Of a stretch of DNA of 64,000 nucleotides, positions 54,724-63,986 are shown one piece after another. How positions within the stretch are numbered: position 1 is the stretch's first letter; every line of letters begins with the position of its first letter. The stretch comes from Pseudomonas sp. R5(2019). Lineage in GTDB: Bacteria; Pseudomonadota; Gammaproteobacteria; Pseudomonadales; Pseudomonadaceae. A program made the position numbers and the translations under genes. The notes beneath the pieces were generated by a model. It saw only the letters and a program-made list of their open reading frames with translations. It was not told where the DNA came from and did no database searches. The stretch covers positions 62,001 through 126,000 of the forward strand of contig NZ_JAAAMT010000006.1 in NCBI RefSeq assembly GCF_009905435.1. The letters run 5' to 3'.

Positions 54724-55350
54724 ATGAATAAAGTGCTGATCGTGGATGATCATCCCGTCATTCGCCTTGCTGTACGCATGTTGATGGAACGCCATGGCTA
54801 TGACGTCATTGCGGAAACGGACAATGGAGTGGACGCCCTTCAACTGGCGCGTGAGCACGACCCGGATATCGTCATCCTCGATATCGGAATTCCCAAACTG
54901 GACGGGCTGGAAGTCATTGCCCGGTTATCCGCGGCTCACGCCCCGATGAAGGTACTGGTGCTGACTTCGCAGGCACCCGGGCATTTTTCCATGCGCTGCA
55001 TGCAGGCCGGGGCCGCCGGCTATGTCTGCAAGCAGCAGGATCTCACCGAACTGCTCAGTGCGATCAAGGCGGTGCTTTCCGGCTATAGCTATTTCCCTAA
55101 CCAGGCCCTGCACTCGGTGCGCTCAAGCCTGGGCAATTCGACAGAGGCGGAAATGGTGGAGCGCCTCTCGGGCCGGGAGATGATGGTGCTGCAGCAATTG
55201 GCCAAAGGGAAATCCAACAAGGAAATTGCTGACGGCATGTTTCTGAGTAATAAAACCGTCAGTACCTACAAGACCCGTCTGTTGCTCAAGCTCAATGCCC
55301 GCTCACTGGTCGACCTGATTGAATTGGCCCAGCGCAACGGGCTGGTTTGA
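54724..55350 (+). CDS. NarL/LuxR-type response regulator, orphan
   Basis: 208-residue regulator: receiver domain with Asp8/Asp9 and phosphoacceptor Asp53 (VILDIG), linker, and LuxR helix-turn-helix (LSGREMMVLQQLAKGKSNKE, SNKTVSTYKTRLLLKLN). It resembles BvgA/RocA-type regulators of fimbriae or biofilm genes, but no histidine kinase is adjacent. ATG at 54724 (MNKVLIVDDHP) is preferred to the in-frame start at 54634. Confidence 0.88.
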   Translation: MNKVLIVDDHPVIRLAVRMLMERHGYDVIAETDNGVDALQLAREHDPDIVILDIGIPKLDGLEVIARLSAAHAPMKVLVLTSQAPGHFSMRCMQAGAAGYVCKQQDLTELLSAIKAVLSGYSYFPNQALHSVRSSLGNSTEAEMVERLSGREMMVLQQLAKGKSNKEIADGMFLSNKTVSTYKTRLLLKLNARSLVDLIELAQRNGLV

Positions 55351-55374
55351 CAGGATTCCTGGCTGAAGACGCAC

Positions 55375-55401
55375 ACAAAAAAGCCTCCGTTCAGGAGGCT
55401 T
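55375..55401 (-). terminator. Terminator of the PA3496-like gene
   Basis: On the minus strand AGCCTCCTGAACGGAGGCT followed by TTTTTTGTG. For the response regulator on the other strand the U tract is poor (TCAGAC), so it serves mainly the small gene upstream on the minus strand. Confidence 0.65.
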
Positions 55402-55444
55402 CAGACTGCTGACAAACCCAAATCTATCTGCTGGTTTCGACTGT

Positions 55445-55529
55445 GTAGGAGCAAGGCTTGCCTGCGATCGGGGGCGCATCGGCCCTAGGGTCTGCTTCGC
55501 AGCCCATCGCAGGCAAGCCTTGCTCCTAC
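55445..55529. repeat. REPIN, GGCTTGCC type
   Basis: Left GTAGGAGCAAGGCTTGCCTG, right inverted half AGGCAAGCCTTGCTCCTAC ending 55529; spacer GGGGGCGCATCGGCCCTAGG and CTGCTTCGCAGCCCATCGC. Confidence 0.88.
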
Positions 55530-55539
55530 AGGGGGCGGT

Positions 55540-55719
55540 TCAAAGATCGAAGTCGTAGTCGGCGAGTTGTTTTTGCAGACGACGCTCTTCGAGCAGATCA
55601 TCGACTTCGCGCCGTTTTTTGAGGTTGGCGTTTTTCGTCGATTCTTTCGACGTTTCCGACCCTTCTGCTGGGTCATCGGTGGTGACATCTACGTCTTCTT
55701 CGAGTTCAACGGTGCTCAT
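55540..55719 (-). CDS. PA3496 family small acidic/charged protein
   Basis: 59-residue protein (MSTVELEEDVDVTTDDPAEG... ending QLADYDFDL). An acidic N-terminal half is followed by a Lys/Arg-rich helix (NLKKRREVDDLLEERRLQKQ). Sequence and place next to nth match the PA3496 family, annotated as a putative envelope integrity protein; the role is not established. GGAG lies about twelve bases before the ATG at 55719. A REPIN begins ten bases past the stop. Confidence 0.8.
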   Translation of the reverse strand: MSTVELEEDVDVTTDDPAEGSETSKESTKNANLKKRREVDDLLEERRLQKQLADYDFDL

Positions 55720-55826
55720 AGGTCAGCTCCAGGCTTTAGACTGCCGTTGGCGCACCTTATAACCAGAATCCTTGTATTCGTAAAAAAGATTTTTTCAATC
55801 GCTTTATCACTTTTCTCTATGTTTGC

Positions 55827-56465
55827 TCAATCGTCGGAGGTTTTGTGCTTGTACTCGCACAAGTCTTCGATCAAGCAACTACCGCAGCGCGGCTTACGGG
55901 CCTGGCACACATAGCGCCCGTGCAGGATAAGCCAGTGGTGCGCATCGAGCAGATACGCCTTGGGCACGAACTTCATCAGCGCCTTTTCAACCTCAACGAC
56001 GGTTTTGCCCGGTGCGATGCCGGTGCGATTGCTGACGCGGAATATGTGGGTGTCCACGGCCATGGTCAATTGCCGGAAGGCCGTATTCAACACCACATTG
56101 GCAGTTTTGCGGCCCACCCCTGGCAGGGCCTCAAGGGCTTCGCGGTCTTGTGGGACTTCGCTGCCATGCAGTTCGACCAGCATGCGGCAGGCTTCAATGA
56201 CGTTTTTGGCCTTGCTGTTGTAGAGGCCGATGGTCTTGATGTATTCCGACAGGCCTTCGACGCCCAGCGCGTAGATCGCTTCAGGGGTGTTGGCGACCGG
56301 GAACAGCTTGGCCGTGGCCTTATTGACGCCCACGTCGGTTGATTGTGCCGAGAGAATCACGGCAATCAGCAATTCGAATGGGGTCGAATAGGCAAGCTCA
56401 GTCTTTGGCTCTGGATTCTCCTCGTGCCAACGGCGAAAAATCTCCAGGCGTTTTGCAGCATTCAT
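55827..56465 (-). CDS. nth: Endonuclease III
   Basis: 212-residue DNA glycosylase/AP lyase for oxidised pyrimidines. Helix-hairpin-helix with the catalytic lysine (LPGVGRKTANVVLNTAF), catalytic Asp in VDTHIFRVSNR, and a C-terminal [4Fe-4S] loop (CQARKPRCGSCLIEDLC). The start overlaps the rnfE stop (ATGA), so it is the last gene of the rnf operon. Confidence 0.96.
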   Translation of the reverse strand: MNAAKRLEIFRRWHEENPEPKTELAYSTPFELLIAVILSAQSTDVGVNKATAKLFPVANTPEAIYALGVEGLSEYIKTIGLYNSKAKNVIEACRMLVELHGSEVPQDREALEALPGVGRKTANVVLNTAFRQLTMAVDTHIFRVSNRTGIAPGKTVVEVEKALMKFVPKAYLLDAHHWLILHGRYVCQARKPRCGSCLIEDLCEYKHKTSDD

Positions 56466-57025
56466 TTCTCGGGTGTTTCCTTGGCAGCATCAGTGGGGAG
56501 GGCGCGCAGGGACCAGGCGCGAGCGCCCGCCAGCAACAGGCCCGACAGTATGAGGGCACCGGGCGCCAGCACCGCCAGGCGCAGGCCCGCGTGTTCGCCG
56601 ATGGCGTGCACCGACAGGCTCAAGGTGCCGTTGGCGATCAGTTCACGGGCCAGGCCCAGCGTGACCAGCAGCGCGCCATAACGAGCCAGCGCGCGGACGT
56701 CCAGAGGCGATTGCGCCGTTCTTTCAAGCAACAGGCAGTTCAATACCAATAACGCGGGGTACGGGCCAAGCCCATGATAAAGCGCCAGCGTCCAGGCGCG
56801 CAGGGTCAGTTCCAGGCAGGTCACGATGCCCGCCGCCAGCAGCAGGCACGCCACATCCTGCATCGAGCTGTGCAGGACGCGGCGCAGGGGCGCAATGCAC
56901 AGGCGCCAGGCCACGACCACGAGCAGGCTCGCCAACAGCATCGCACAGGCCTGCACCAGCGTCTGGCTGGCGCCGAGCAGGGGCGCCAGGCTCAAGGGCC
57001 CCAGCCAGCTCCAGGTCTTATTCAT
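56462..57025 (-). CDS. rnfE: Divergent RnfE-like membrane subunit
   Basis: 187-residue membrane protein in the position of RnfE. About six helices. Where RnfE proteins have LGLCPLL the sequence reads LSLAPLLG, so the first cluster cysteine is Ala; the second is kept (LLVLNCLLLERTAQS). The C-terminal part is shorter than usual. In Rnf complexes RnfA and RnfE hold an iron-sulfur cluster between them, so the change matters. Overlaps rnfG by 8 nt and nth by 4. Confidence 0.8.
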   Translation of the reverse strand: MNKTWSWLGPLSLAPLLGASQTLVQACAMLLASLLVVVAWRLCIAPLRRVLHSSMQDVACLLLAAGIVTCLELTLRAWTLALYHGLGPYPALLVLNCLLLERTAQSPLDVRALARYGALLVTLGLARELIANGTLSLSVHAIGEHAGLRLAVLAPGALILSGLLLAGARAWSLRALPTDAAKETPEK

Positions 57026-57632
57026 GCGGCCCTCCGGACGTCAGCGCGGTGGCGTGGTCGTCGAAATAGCGCAAGGCGTCATGAACCGCCGTGACCACCG
57101 CTCTTGAGGTGATGGTCGCGCCAGCCACTTGATCGAAGTCGCCCTTGTCGCGAGCCAGAGCCCAGCGCTCATCGGCTGTGCCGCGCCGGTCTTTGCCCGC
57201 AAACTCAGCCATCATCGGATTATCCGCTTCGGCGATATGCGCGCCGAGGCCCGGGGTTTCGTTGTGCTGCAAGACCTTGACGCCGATCAGCCGGCCTTGC
57301 GGCGCGATCGCTATCATCAGGTCAATCGGGCCGCCATACCCCGAGGTTCGGCTTTGCAGCACCACAGCACTGGCCTTGCCGTCTTTGCGGGCAAGATAAC
57401 CCGCCAGCAGCGCGCTGCCCGGCAAGCGGGTGTCCGTCAGGTGCAAGGGCTGATTGAGCGGCTGATTATCGTAGCTATCGACCGGCAACACGCTCAGCAG
57501 CGCTTGCGCCCTGAGGGTTTGCTCCGCATCCGCGATGCGCTGGGCGCTGAACTGCTGCCAGGCGGTGCTCACGCCAAGGCTTGCGACAGCCAGCGCAGTG
57601 ACCAGCAGTGCACTGCGGTTGCGGCTGATCAT
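57018..57632 (-). CDS. rnfG: RnfG-like FMN-binding subunit
   Basis: 204-residue protein with one N-terminal helix (SALLVTALAVASLGVS) and a periplasmic FMN domain. The covalent flavin site is AGATITSRAVV, with Thr in the usual S/TGAT place (GAT-I-TSR). LGAHIAEADNP is the conserved LGxxI region. Start overlaps the rnfD stop by four bases. Confidence 0.88.
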   Translation of the reverse strand: MISRNRSALLVTALAVASLGVSTAWQQFSAQRIADAEQTLRAQALLSVLPVDSYDNQPLNQPLHLTDTRLPGSALLAGYLARKDGKASAVVLQSRTSGYGGPIDLMIAIAPQGRLIGVKVLQHNETPGLGAHIAEADNPMMAEFAGKDRRGTADERWALARDKGDFDQVAGATITSRAVVTAVHDALRYFDDHATALTSGGPHE

Positions 57633-58633
57633 GTGGGTGCCTGCGCGTTGCGAGTGGTCAGACGCTCAAGAGCAGGTACGCCGAGATTCATCAGCAGGAC
57701 GGCGAAGGCAACGCCGTCGGGGTAATTGCCCCAGGTACGAATCAGATACACCAGCACACCAACCCCGGCACCAAAGAGCAGTCGAGCCTTTGCGCTTTTG
57801 GGGCCGGAAACCGGCTCGGTAACGATGAAAAACGCCCCCAGCATCGTCGCCCCGGACAGCAGGTGGAACAGCGGGGAACCGTGCGAGTCGGAGCCCGAAC
57901 CATTCCAGCACAGCAGGCTGATCACAAACAGCGACCCCAGCATCGCCCCCGGTGCATGCCAGCTGATCACCCGTTGTTGCAGTAAAAACAGCCCGCCCAG
58001 CACAAAGCCCAGGTTGACCCATTCCACGCCGTGGCCGCCAAAGCGCCCAAAGGCCGGATGGCTGGCGAACAGCTCATCGATGGTCAGGCTCTTGTTGATG
58101 CGCAGCACGTCCAGAGCCGTGGCCTGGGCCCAGGCATCCGGTGGGTTGGCGCCTGCCAGACCAAAAGCGTGTTGCAGATTGCCCACCAGGTCTGCTGCCT
58201 GCAGTGCCGGCCAGTGGGTCATGGGCAGCGGGAAGGACACCAACACCAAGGCATATCCGAGCATGGCCGGGTTGAAGGGGTTGCGACCGACACCGCCATA
58301 CAGGTGCTTGCCCAGGCCCAGGCCGGCGGCGGTGGCAATCAGTGTCAGCCACCAGGGTGCTGACGGTGGCAGAGCAATCGCCAGCAAGGTCGCAGTGACC
58401 AGCGCGCTGCCATCGCTCAGGGTGGACACAACAGGCTGACCTCGCAAGCGCACAAACAGCGCTTCGCTGGCCAGCGCGGTACTGGCTGCCAACAACAGAT
58501 TGATCAAGGTGCCCCAGCCTTGCAGCCAGAACAGCGCCAGCAGCCCGGGCAAGGTGGCGAGCAGCACCTGCCCCATGGCCCGGCGAGTTCGCTCCAGGGC
58601 CAGGACATTGTCGGCAACCTCAAGGGGTTGCAT
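57629..58633 (-). CDS. rnfD: RnfD-like membrane FMN subunit
   Basis: 334-residue membrane subunit with about nine helices. Covalent FMN site [19 protein letters not shown] keeps the threonine; [16 protein letters not shown] is the conserved NPA region. ATG at 58633 ([18 protein letters not shown]) overlaps the rnfB stop by 14 nt with AGGTGGA upstream; the longer start at 58669 would lie well inside rnfB. It follows rnfB directly, with no rnfC between. Confidence 0.88.
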   Translation of the reverse strand: MQPLEVADNVLALERTRRAMGQVLLATLPGLLALFWLQGWGTLINLLLAASTALASEALFVRLRGQPVVSTLSDGSALVTATLLAIALPPSAPWWLTLIATAAGLGLGKHLYGGVGRNPFNPAMLGYALVLVSFPLPMTHWPALQAADLVGNLQHAFGLAGANPPDAWAQATALDVLRINKSLTIDELFASHPAFGRFGGHGVEWVNLGFVLGGLFLLQQRVISWHAPGAMLGSLFVISLLCWNGSGSDSHGSPLFHLLSGATMLGAFFIVTEPVSGPKSAKARLLFGAGVGVLVYLIRTWGNYPDGVAFAVLLMNLGVPALERLTTRNAQAPT

Positions 58634-59633
58634 GGGCGTCCACCTGGCGCTGGGCTTCGAGCACGCCATCGCGCGCTGCAGTCAGGGCGTCGCTGCTGGC
58701 CGTGGGGTCCTTTTCCAGCTTGCCAAGCTCGGCGCGGCGCATGGCCAGCTGGATCTTGGCGCGCTTGAGCTCGGCCGACGCCGGCGCGGGCGTTTTAGTG
58801 ACGGGTGCCGGTTCCTCGGCCTGCAGCCTGGCAAGCGTTGCTTCTGATTGCACCAGCAAGGCTTGCAACTCTTGCAGCCGTTGATGCTGTTCGAGGGTGG
58901 GCGGCGACCCAAAGGCTTTCAAGGATTTGTGCAACTGCGCGCGGCTCATGGCCGCCGCCACTTTTGCCTGCTTGAGCGCGGCATCGGCAGCGGCAGTCTT
59001 TTGTGCCTTCACCCGTTCGAGCGCCGCCTGAATCGGGTCGACGGCCGCAACGCTGGCTGGTGTCGAACGCTGCAAGCGCGCCTGTCGCTCGGCGAGTTTT
59101 TGCTGCTCTTCACGGTGCAAGCGTGCCGCGCGTTGTTCATGGCGAAGTCGCGCATGATTGCGCTTGTCGGTGCGAGCCTGCAGCTGCTGGGCGGTCACCG
59201 CCAGACCGCTGACGATCGGGATGACCGGGCCTTGCGGCGGCAACGGAACCAGGTCGATGCAGTCGACCGGGCAGGGCGCCACGCACAAGTCGCAGCCGGT
59301 GCATTCATCCGTGATCACGGTGTGCATCAATTTGGCGGCACCGACAATGGCGTCCACCGGACAGGCCTGAATGCATTTGGTGCAGCCAATGCATTCGGCT
59401 TCGCGGATATAGGCGACTTGCGCAGGCGCCATGCCACGTTCGGTGTCCAGCGCGATAACCGGCACCTGCAACAGGTTCGCCAAGGCGTCAATGGTTTCCT
59501 GGCCGCCCGGCGGGCACTTGTTGATCGGCTCGCCCGCGGCAATGCCTTGTGCGTAGGGTTTGCATCCGGGGTGGCCGCATTTGCCGCACTGGGTTTGCGG
59601 CAACAGGGCGTCGATGCGTTGAATCAAACTCAT
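58620..59633 (-). CDS. rnfB: RnfB-like ferredoxin subunit, without membrane anchor, long charged tail
   Basis: 337-residue iron-sulfur protein. It begins directly at [20 protein letters not shown], so the N-terminal membrane helix of ordinary RnfB is missing. Then come the CGKCGHPGC...KCPPGG cluster domain and two [4Fe-4S] motifs, [14 protein letters not shown] and [14 protein letters not shown], all cysteines intact. From about residue 165 to the end it is a Lys/Ala/Gln/Arg-rich coiled region with near-repeats ([40 protein letters not shown]), resembling the tail of enterobacterial RnfC. Stop overlaps rnfD; start overlaps rnfA. Confidence 0.88.
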   Translation of the reverse strand: MSLIQRIDALLPQTQCGKCGHPGCKPYAQGIAAGEPINKCPPGGQETIDALANLLQVPVIALDTERGMAPAQVAYIREAECIGCTKCIQACPVDAIVGAAKLMHTVITDECTGCDLCVAPCPVDCIDLVPLPPQGPVIPIVSGLAVTAQQLQARTDKRNHARLRHEQRAARLHREEQQKLAERQARLQRSTPASVAAVDPIQAALERVKAQKTAAADAALKQAKVAAAMSRAQLHKSLKAFGSPPTLEQHQRLQELQALLVQSEATLARLQAEEPAPVTKTPAPASAELKRAKIQLAMRRAELGKLEKDPTASSDALTAARDGVLEAQRQVDAHATP

Positions 59634-60211
59634 GATTTGAACAATCCGTCGAAACCGAGAAACGCCATCGCCATCAGGCCGGCACTGATCAACTGGATCG
59701 GCAGGCCGCGAAAGGGCGAGGGCACATCGTCATTACAAACCCGCTGGCGCAAGTCATCGAACAGGCTCAAGACCAGCCAGAATCCCAGCCCTGCGCCCAG
59801 GCTCAGCATCAGGGTCGTCAAGGCACTCACCTGGGCATCGTCGGCGATCAGGCTCAGGCCGAGTATCGCCGCATTGGCCAGCAGCAAGTTATCGAGCCCG
59901 GCGAAGGGTAGCCCTGGTAGTGCGCGGGCCAGCAGACGCAACAGCGGCCCGATCAGCAGTACGCACAAGGGCAGGAATACAAACAGGCGCAGAAAGCCCA
60001 GGTCCAGCGGTGCCAGCAGATAATCAGCCAACAATTTGCCGGGCACCGCACTGAAGGTCATCAAGGCGCAAGTGGCAATGCCCAGCGCATGGATGCGCGC
60101 GCGATCGGCATCCTCAGGCAGCCGCAGCAGCGGGTCGATACCCAGCGGCAGGTGCAACACGAGGTTGTTGATGAGGGCGGCGCTGATGAGCGTAAAGAAC
60201 AGTTCGGTCAT
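59630..60211 (-). CDS. rnfA: Divergent RnfA-like membrane subunit
   Basis: 193-residue membrane protein with about six helices; length matches Rnf[21 protein letters not shown] and the end [16 protein letters not shown] are clearly RnfA-like. The two cluster cysteines are absent: Asp26 in LGIDPL (usual LGLCPF) and Ala114 in LLANAAILG (usual TNCAVLG). ATG at 60211 is chosen by family length; MTM at 60217 is also possible. First gene of the operon. Confidence 0.85.
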   Translation of the reverse strand: MTELFFTLISAALINNLVLHLPLGIDPLLRLPEDADRARIHALGIATCALMTFSAVPGKLLADYLLAPLDLGFLRLFVFLPLCVLLIGPLLRLLARALPGLPFAGLDNLLLANAAILGLSLIADDAQVSALTTLMLSLGAGLGFWLVLSLFDDLRQRVCNDDVPSPFRGLPIQLISAGLMAMAFLGFDGLFKS

Positions 60212-60267
60212 GGTCATGCCGGCGTGCGGGCTGTCAGCCATTATCCGGCAAGGACCCGGCAATGAGA

Positions 60268-60300
60268 ACGCCCCGCCATGAATCATCAAAGCGGGGCGTT
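60268..60300 (-). terminator. Terminator of metG
   Basis: AACGCCCCGC / GCGGGGCGTT with loop CATGAATCATCAAA, just past the metG stop; modest U tract (GTTCTC) on the minus strand. Confidence 0.6.
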
Positions 60301-60307
60301 TCGGGTG

Positions 60308-62344
60308 TTACTTGATGCGTTGGCCTGGCTTGGCACCGCTGTCGGGGCTGAGCAGGTAGATTTCTTCACCGCCGGGGCCAGCCGCCATCACCATGCCTTC
60401 GGAGATCCCGAAGCGCATTTTGCGCGGCTTGAGGTTGGCGATCATCATCGTCAACCGGCCTTCGAGCTCGGCAGGGTTCGGGTAGGCCGACTTGATGCCG
60501 GAGAACACGTTGCGTTGCTCGTCGCCGATGTCCAGGGTCAGGCGCAACAGCTTATCCGCGCCCTCGACGGCCTCGGCCTTGAGGATCAGCGCAACGCGCA
60601 GGTCGACGGCGGCGAAGGTGTCGAACTCGATCTCGGCCGAGAGCGGGTCCTTGAGCAACTCGCCGTTGCCCGCCGGTGCTGTCTGGCTGGCGGCCAGATC
60701 TTCTTTCGAAGCGTCGGTCATGGCCTGGACCTTGGCCGGGTCGATGCGGGTCATCAAGGCCTGGAACGGGTTGAGTGTGTGGTTGTTCAGCAGGGTCTTG
60801 TGGTCGTCCCAGGTCAGCGGCGCCACGTTCAGGAACGCTTCGGCGTCGCTTGCCAGCACAGGCAACACCGGCTTGAGAAAGATCACCAGCTGGCGGAACA
60901 GGTTGATACCCAGGGCGCAGACAGCCTGGACTTCGTCCTGCTTGCCTTCCTGCTTGGCCAGGGCCCAGGGAGCCTTGTCAGCGATCCAGGCGTTGGCGCG
61001 GTCGGCCAGACCCATGATTTCACGCATGGCGCGGGCGAAATCGCGGGTTTCATAGGCGTCAGCGATGCCCGGTGCGGCGGCCAGGAACGCATCGGTCAGT
61101 TCTGGCGCGGCATTGCCCTCGACCATGACCCCGGCGTTGCCCTTGTGGATGAAGCCTGCACAGCGGCTGGCGATGTTGACCACTTTGCCGACCAGGTCGG
61201 AGTTGACCTTCTGGACGAAGTCTTCCAGGTTCAGGTCAAGGTCGTCGACACCACGGCTCAGCTTGGCCGCGTAGTAGTAGCGCAGGTACTCCGGCGACAG
61301 GTGGTCCAGGTAGGTGCGGGCCTTGATGAAGGTACCGCGCGACTTGGACATCTTCTGACCGTTGACGGTCAGGTAACCGTGCACGTTGATACCGGTCGGC
61401 TTGCGGTAGCCGGCGCCTTCGAGCATGGCAGGCCAGAACAGGGCGTGGAAGTTGACGATGTCCTTGCCGATGAAGTGGTACAGCTCGGCCTTGGAATTCC
61501 TGGCCCAGTAGGCGTCGAAGTCCAGCTCCGGACGGCGGGCGCAGAGGTTCTTGAAGCTGGCCATGTAGCCGATCGGCGCGTCCAGCCAGACGTAGAAGTA
61601 TTTGCCTGGCTCGTCCGGGATCTCGAAGCCGAAGTACGGCGCATCGCGGGAGATGTCCCATTCTTGCAGGCCGGCATCCAGCCATTCGGCGAGCTTGTTG
61701 GCGACCGCATCCTGCAGCGTACCGCTGCGGGTCCAGTCCTGCAGCATGGCCTGGAAGTCAGGCAGCTTGAAGAAGAAGTGCTGGGAGTCCTTCAGCACTG
61801 GCGTCGCGCCGGAAATCGCCGACTTCGGGTTTTTCAGCTCGGTCGGTGCATAGGTGGCGCCGCATTTCTCGCAGTTGTCGCCGTACTGGTCTTCGGCCGC
61901 ACACTTGGGGCAGGTGCCCTTGATGAAACGGTCGGCGAGGAACATCTGCTTCTGCGGATCGAAGTACTGGGTGATCGAGCGAGTGGCGATGTGCCCGGCG
62001 TCACGCAGTTTCAGGTAGATCTGGCTCGACAGCTCGCGGTTTTCCTCGGAGTGAGTCGAGTGGAAATTGTCGAATTCGACGAGGAAGTCGGCGAAATCGG
62101 TGCTGTGCTCAATCTGAACGGCGTCGATCAGCTGCTGGGCAGTAATGCCTTCCTTCTCGGCGCGTAACATGATGGCCGAGCCGTGGGCATCGTCTGCGCA
62201 AACATACACACACTGATTGCCACGATGCTTCTGGTAGCGCACCCACATGTCGGTCTGGATGTACTCAAGCATGTGGCCAAGGTGAATGGAACCGTTGGCA
62301 TAGGGCAGGGCGCTGGTGACGAGAATCTGGCGTGGCTCGGACAT
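60308..62344 (-). CDS. metG: Methionyl-tRNA synthetase
   Basis: 678-residue class I synthetase. HIGH motif as HLGH ([12 protein letters not shown]), KMSKS intact ([11 protein letters not shown]), zinc knuckle [19 protein letters not shown], and a C-terminal tRNA-binding OB domain ([20 protein letters not shown]). ATG at 62344 ([18 protein letters not shown]) is preferred to the in-frame start at 62419. Confidence 0.97.
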   Translation of the reverse strand: MSEPRQILVTSALPYANGSIHLGHMLEYIQTDMWVRYQKHRGNQCVYVCADDAHGSAIMLRAEKEGITAQQLIDAVQIEHSTDFADFLVEFDNFHSTHSEENRELSSQIYLKLRDAGHIATRSITQYFDPQKQMFLADRFIKGTCPKCAAEDQYGDNCEKCGATYAPTELKNPKSAISGATPVLKDSQHFFFKLPDFQAMLQDWTRSGTLQDAVANKLAEWLDAGLQEWDISRDAPYFGFEIPDEPGKYFYVWLDAPIGYMASFKNLCARRPELDFDAYWARNSKAELYHFIGKDIVNFHALFWPAMLEGAGYRKPTGINVHGYLTVNGQKMSKSRGTFIKARTYLDHLSPEYLRYYYAAKLSRGVDDLDLNLEDFVQKVNSDLVGKVVNIASRCAGFIHKGNAGVMVEGNAAPELTDAFLAAAPGIADAYETRDFARAMREIMGLADRANAWIADKAPWALAKQEGKQDEVQAVCALGINLFRQLVIFLKPVLPVLASDAEAFLNVAPLTWDDHKTLLNNHTLNPFQALMTRIDPAKVQAMTDASKEDLAASQTAPAGNGELLKDPLSAEIEFDTFAAVDLRVALILKAEAVEGADKLLRLTLDIGDEQRNVFSGIKSAYPNPAELEGRLTMMIANLKPRKMRFGISEGMVMAAGPGGEEIYLLSPDSGAKPGQRIK

Positions 62345-62497
62345 GGGGCTCGGCTTTCTGGCTGTGAAACGAAGATCGGCCACTATAAAGCGCTGAGAAA
62401 GATATTTCACCCCGTGCACATCACTCGCGATGCTTTCGTTGCCGCAGAACGGTTACGATAGCCACCTAATTTGCTCAGTCTTTTCTCGGGAGTGTCC

Positions 62498-63592
62498 ATG
62501 AGCGCCGTCAATCGCGCAGCGGTGGAAGCCGTCCTTTCTCAATACACCGATCCCTATTTGAACCTTGACCCGGTCAGTGCCGGCTGTGTTCGCGCCATTG
62601 ATATCGATGGCGCGCGCGTGCACGTGCAACTGGAACTGGGGTACGCCGCGGGCCTGTTCAAGAACGGCTGGGCGCAGGTGCTGCAAACCGCCATCGAAGG
62701 CCTGGACGGCGTGGTGTCGGCCAAGGTCGAGATCCAGTGCGTGGTCGCGGCGCACAAGGCCCAGGCGCAAATACCGGGCATGGTCAATGTGAAAAACATT
62801 GTGGCCGTGGCCTCGGGCAAGGGCGGCGTGGGCAAATCCACCACCGCGGCTAACCTTGCACTGGCGCTGGCCCGTGAAGGTGCGCGAGTGGGTATTCTCG
62901 ATGCCGATATCTACGGCCCGAGCCAGGGCGTGATGTTCGGAATCGCCGAAGGCACCCGACCAAAGGTCAAGGACCAGAAGTGGTTTGTACCGCTTCAGGC
63001 TCATGGCGTTGAAGTGATGTCCATGGCCTTTCTGACCGATGACAACACGCCGATGGTCTGGCGCGGCCCGATGGTCTCCGGCGCGCTGCTGCAACTGATT
63101 ACCCAGACCGCCTGGAATGATCTGGATTACCTGGTCATCGACATGCCGCCGGGCACGGGCGACATCCAGCTGACCCTCGCGCAGAAAGTGCCAGTGGCCG
63201 GTGCCGTCATCGTGACCACGCCGCAAGACCTGGCGCTGCTGGACGCCAGGAAAGGCGTCGAAATGTTCCGCAAGGTCAACATTCCGGTGCTCGGCGTGGT
63301 GGAAAACATGGCGGTGCACATCTGCTCGAACTGTGGCCATGCCGAACACCTGTTTGGCGAAGGCGGTGGCGAAAAGCTGGCGACCCAGTACGGCGTCGAG
63401 CTATTGGCCTCGTTGCCGTTGTCGATGCTGATTCGCGAGCAGGCCGATGGCGGCAAGCCGACGGCGGCGGCCGAACCGGAAAGCCAGATTGCCATGGTTT
63501 ACCAGGAACTGGCGCGGCATGTGGGTGCGCGGATTGTGTTGCAAGAGGCGGCAGCGCCGGCGATGCCCAGCATCACCATCAGCGACGACTGA
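62498..63592 (+). CDS. apbC: Iron-sulfur cluster carrier ATPase ApbC (Mrp)
   Basis: 364-residue P-loop protein that binds and hands over Fe-S clusters. N-terminal DUF59-like domain, deviant Walker A ASGKGGVGKSTT, and the CXXC cluster ligand pair in HICSNCGH. ATG at 62498 with GGGAG upstream. Divergent from metG. Confidence 0.95.
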   Translation: MSAVNRAAVEAVLSQYTDPYLNLDPVSAGCVRAIDIDGARVHVQLELGYAAGLFKNGWAQVLQTAIEGLDGVVSAKVEIQCVVAAHKAQAQIPGMVNVKNIVAVASGKGGVGKSTTAANLALALAREGARVGILDADIYGPSQGVMFGIAEGTRPKVKDQKWFVPLQAHGVEVMSMAFLTDDNTPMVWRGPMVSGALLQLITQTAWNDLDYLVIDMPPGTGDIQLTLAQKVPVAGAVIVTTPQDLALLDARKGVEMFRKVNIPVLGVVENMAVHICSNCGHAEHLFGEGGGEKLATQYGVELLASLPLSMLIREQADGGKPTAAAEPESQIAMVYQELARHVGARIVLQEAAAPAMPSITISDD

Positions 63593-63602
63593 ACAACAGC
63601 GG

Positions 63603-63700
63603 CGCCTGCTTCGCAGGCGATCGCGGCCAGGTCCGCTCCTACAGGTGCGCGCAGTCGATGTAGGAGCGGACCCGGCCGCGATGGGCTGCGAAGCGGCCCC
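63603..63700. repeat. Two REP sequences in diverging orientation
   Basis: GCGGCCAGGTCCGCTCCTAC ending 63642 is an inverted REP; GTAGGAGCGGACCCGGCCGC from 63660 is a direct one. Their GTAG ends face each other, opposite to a normal REPIN. Confidence 0.75.
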
Positions 63701-63726
63701 AAAATCTTGAGTTTTACATCGGTCAC

Positions 63727-63758
63727 AAAAAAGCCCCGCTTTTAAGGGCGGGGCTTTT
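63727..63758 (-). terminator. Terminator of the cold-shock gene
   Basis: AAAAAAGCCCCGC / GGGCGGGGCTTTT hairpin; on the minus strand GCCCCGCCCTTAAAAGCGGG is followed by GCTTTTTTGTG. Confidence 0.88.
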
Positions 63759-63776
63759 CGAAGCTAAAAGCGCAAG

Positions 63777-63986
63777 TTAGATAACTTGAACTTCTTCAGC
63801 TTGCATGCCTTTCTGGCCGCGGGTAGCGACGAAAGAGACCGCTTGGCCTTCTTTCAGGCTTTTGAAGCCGTCAGCCTGGATGGCTTTGAAGTGTACGAAC
63901 AGGTCGTCACCGGATTGTGGGGTGATGAAGCCGAAGCCTTTTTCATCGTTGAACCACTTAACGGTACCGGTTTGGCGATTGGACAT
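63777..63986 (-). CDS. Cold-shock protein, CspA family
   Basis: 69-residue single-stranded nucleic acid-binding protein. RNP1 KGFGFI and RNP2-like LFVHF are intact. The ATG at 63986 is preceded by AAGGAGA. Which csp paralogue it is cannot be told. Confidence 0.95.
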   Translation of the reverse strand: MSNRQTGTVKWFNDEKGFGFITPQSGDDLFVHFKAIQADGFKSLKEGQAVSFVATRGQKGMQAEEVQVI

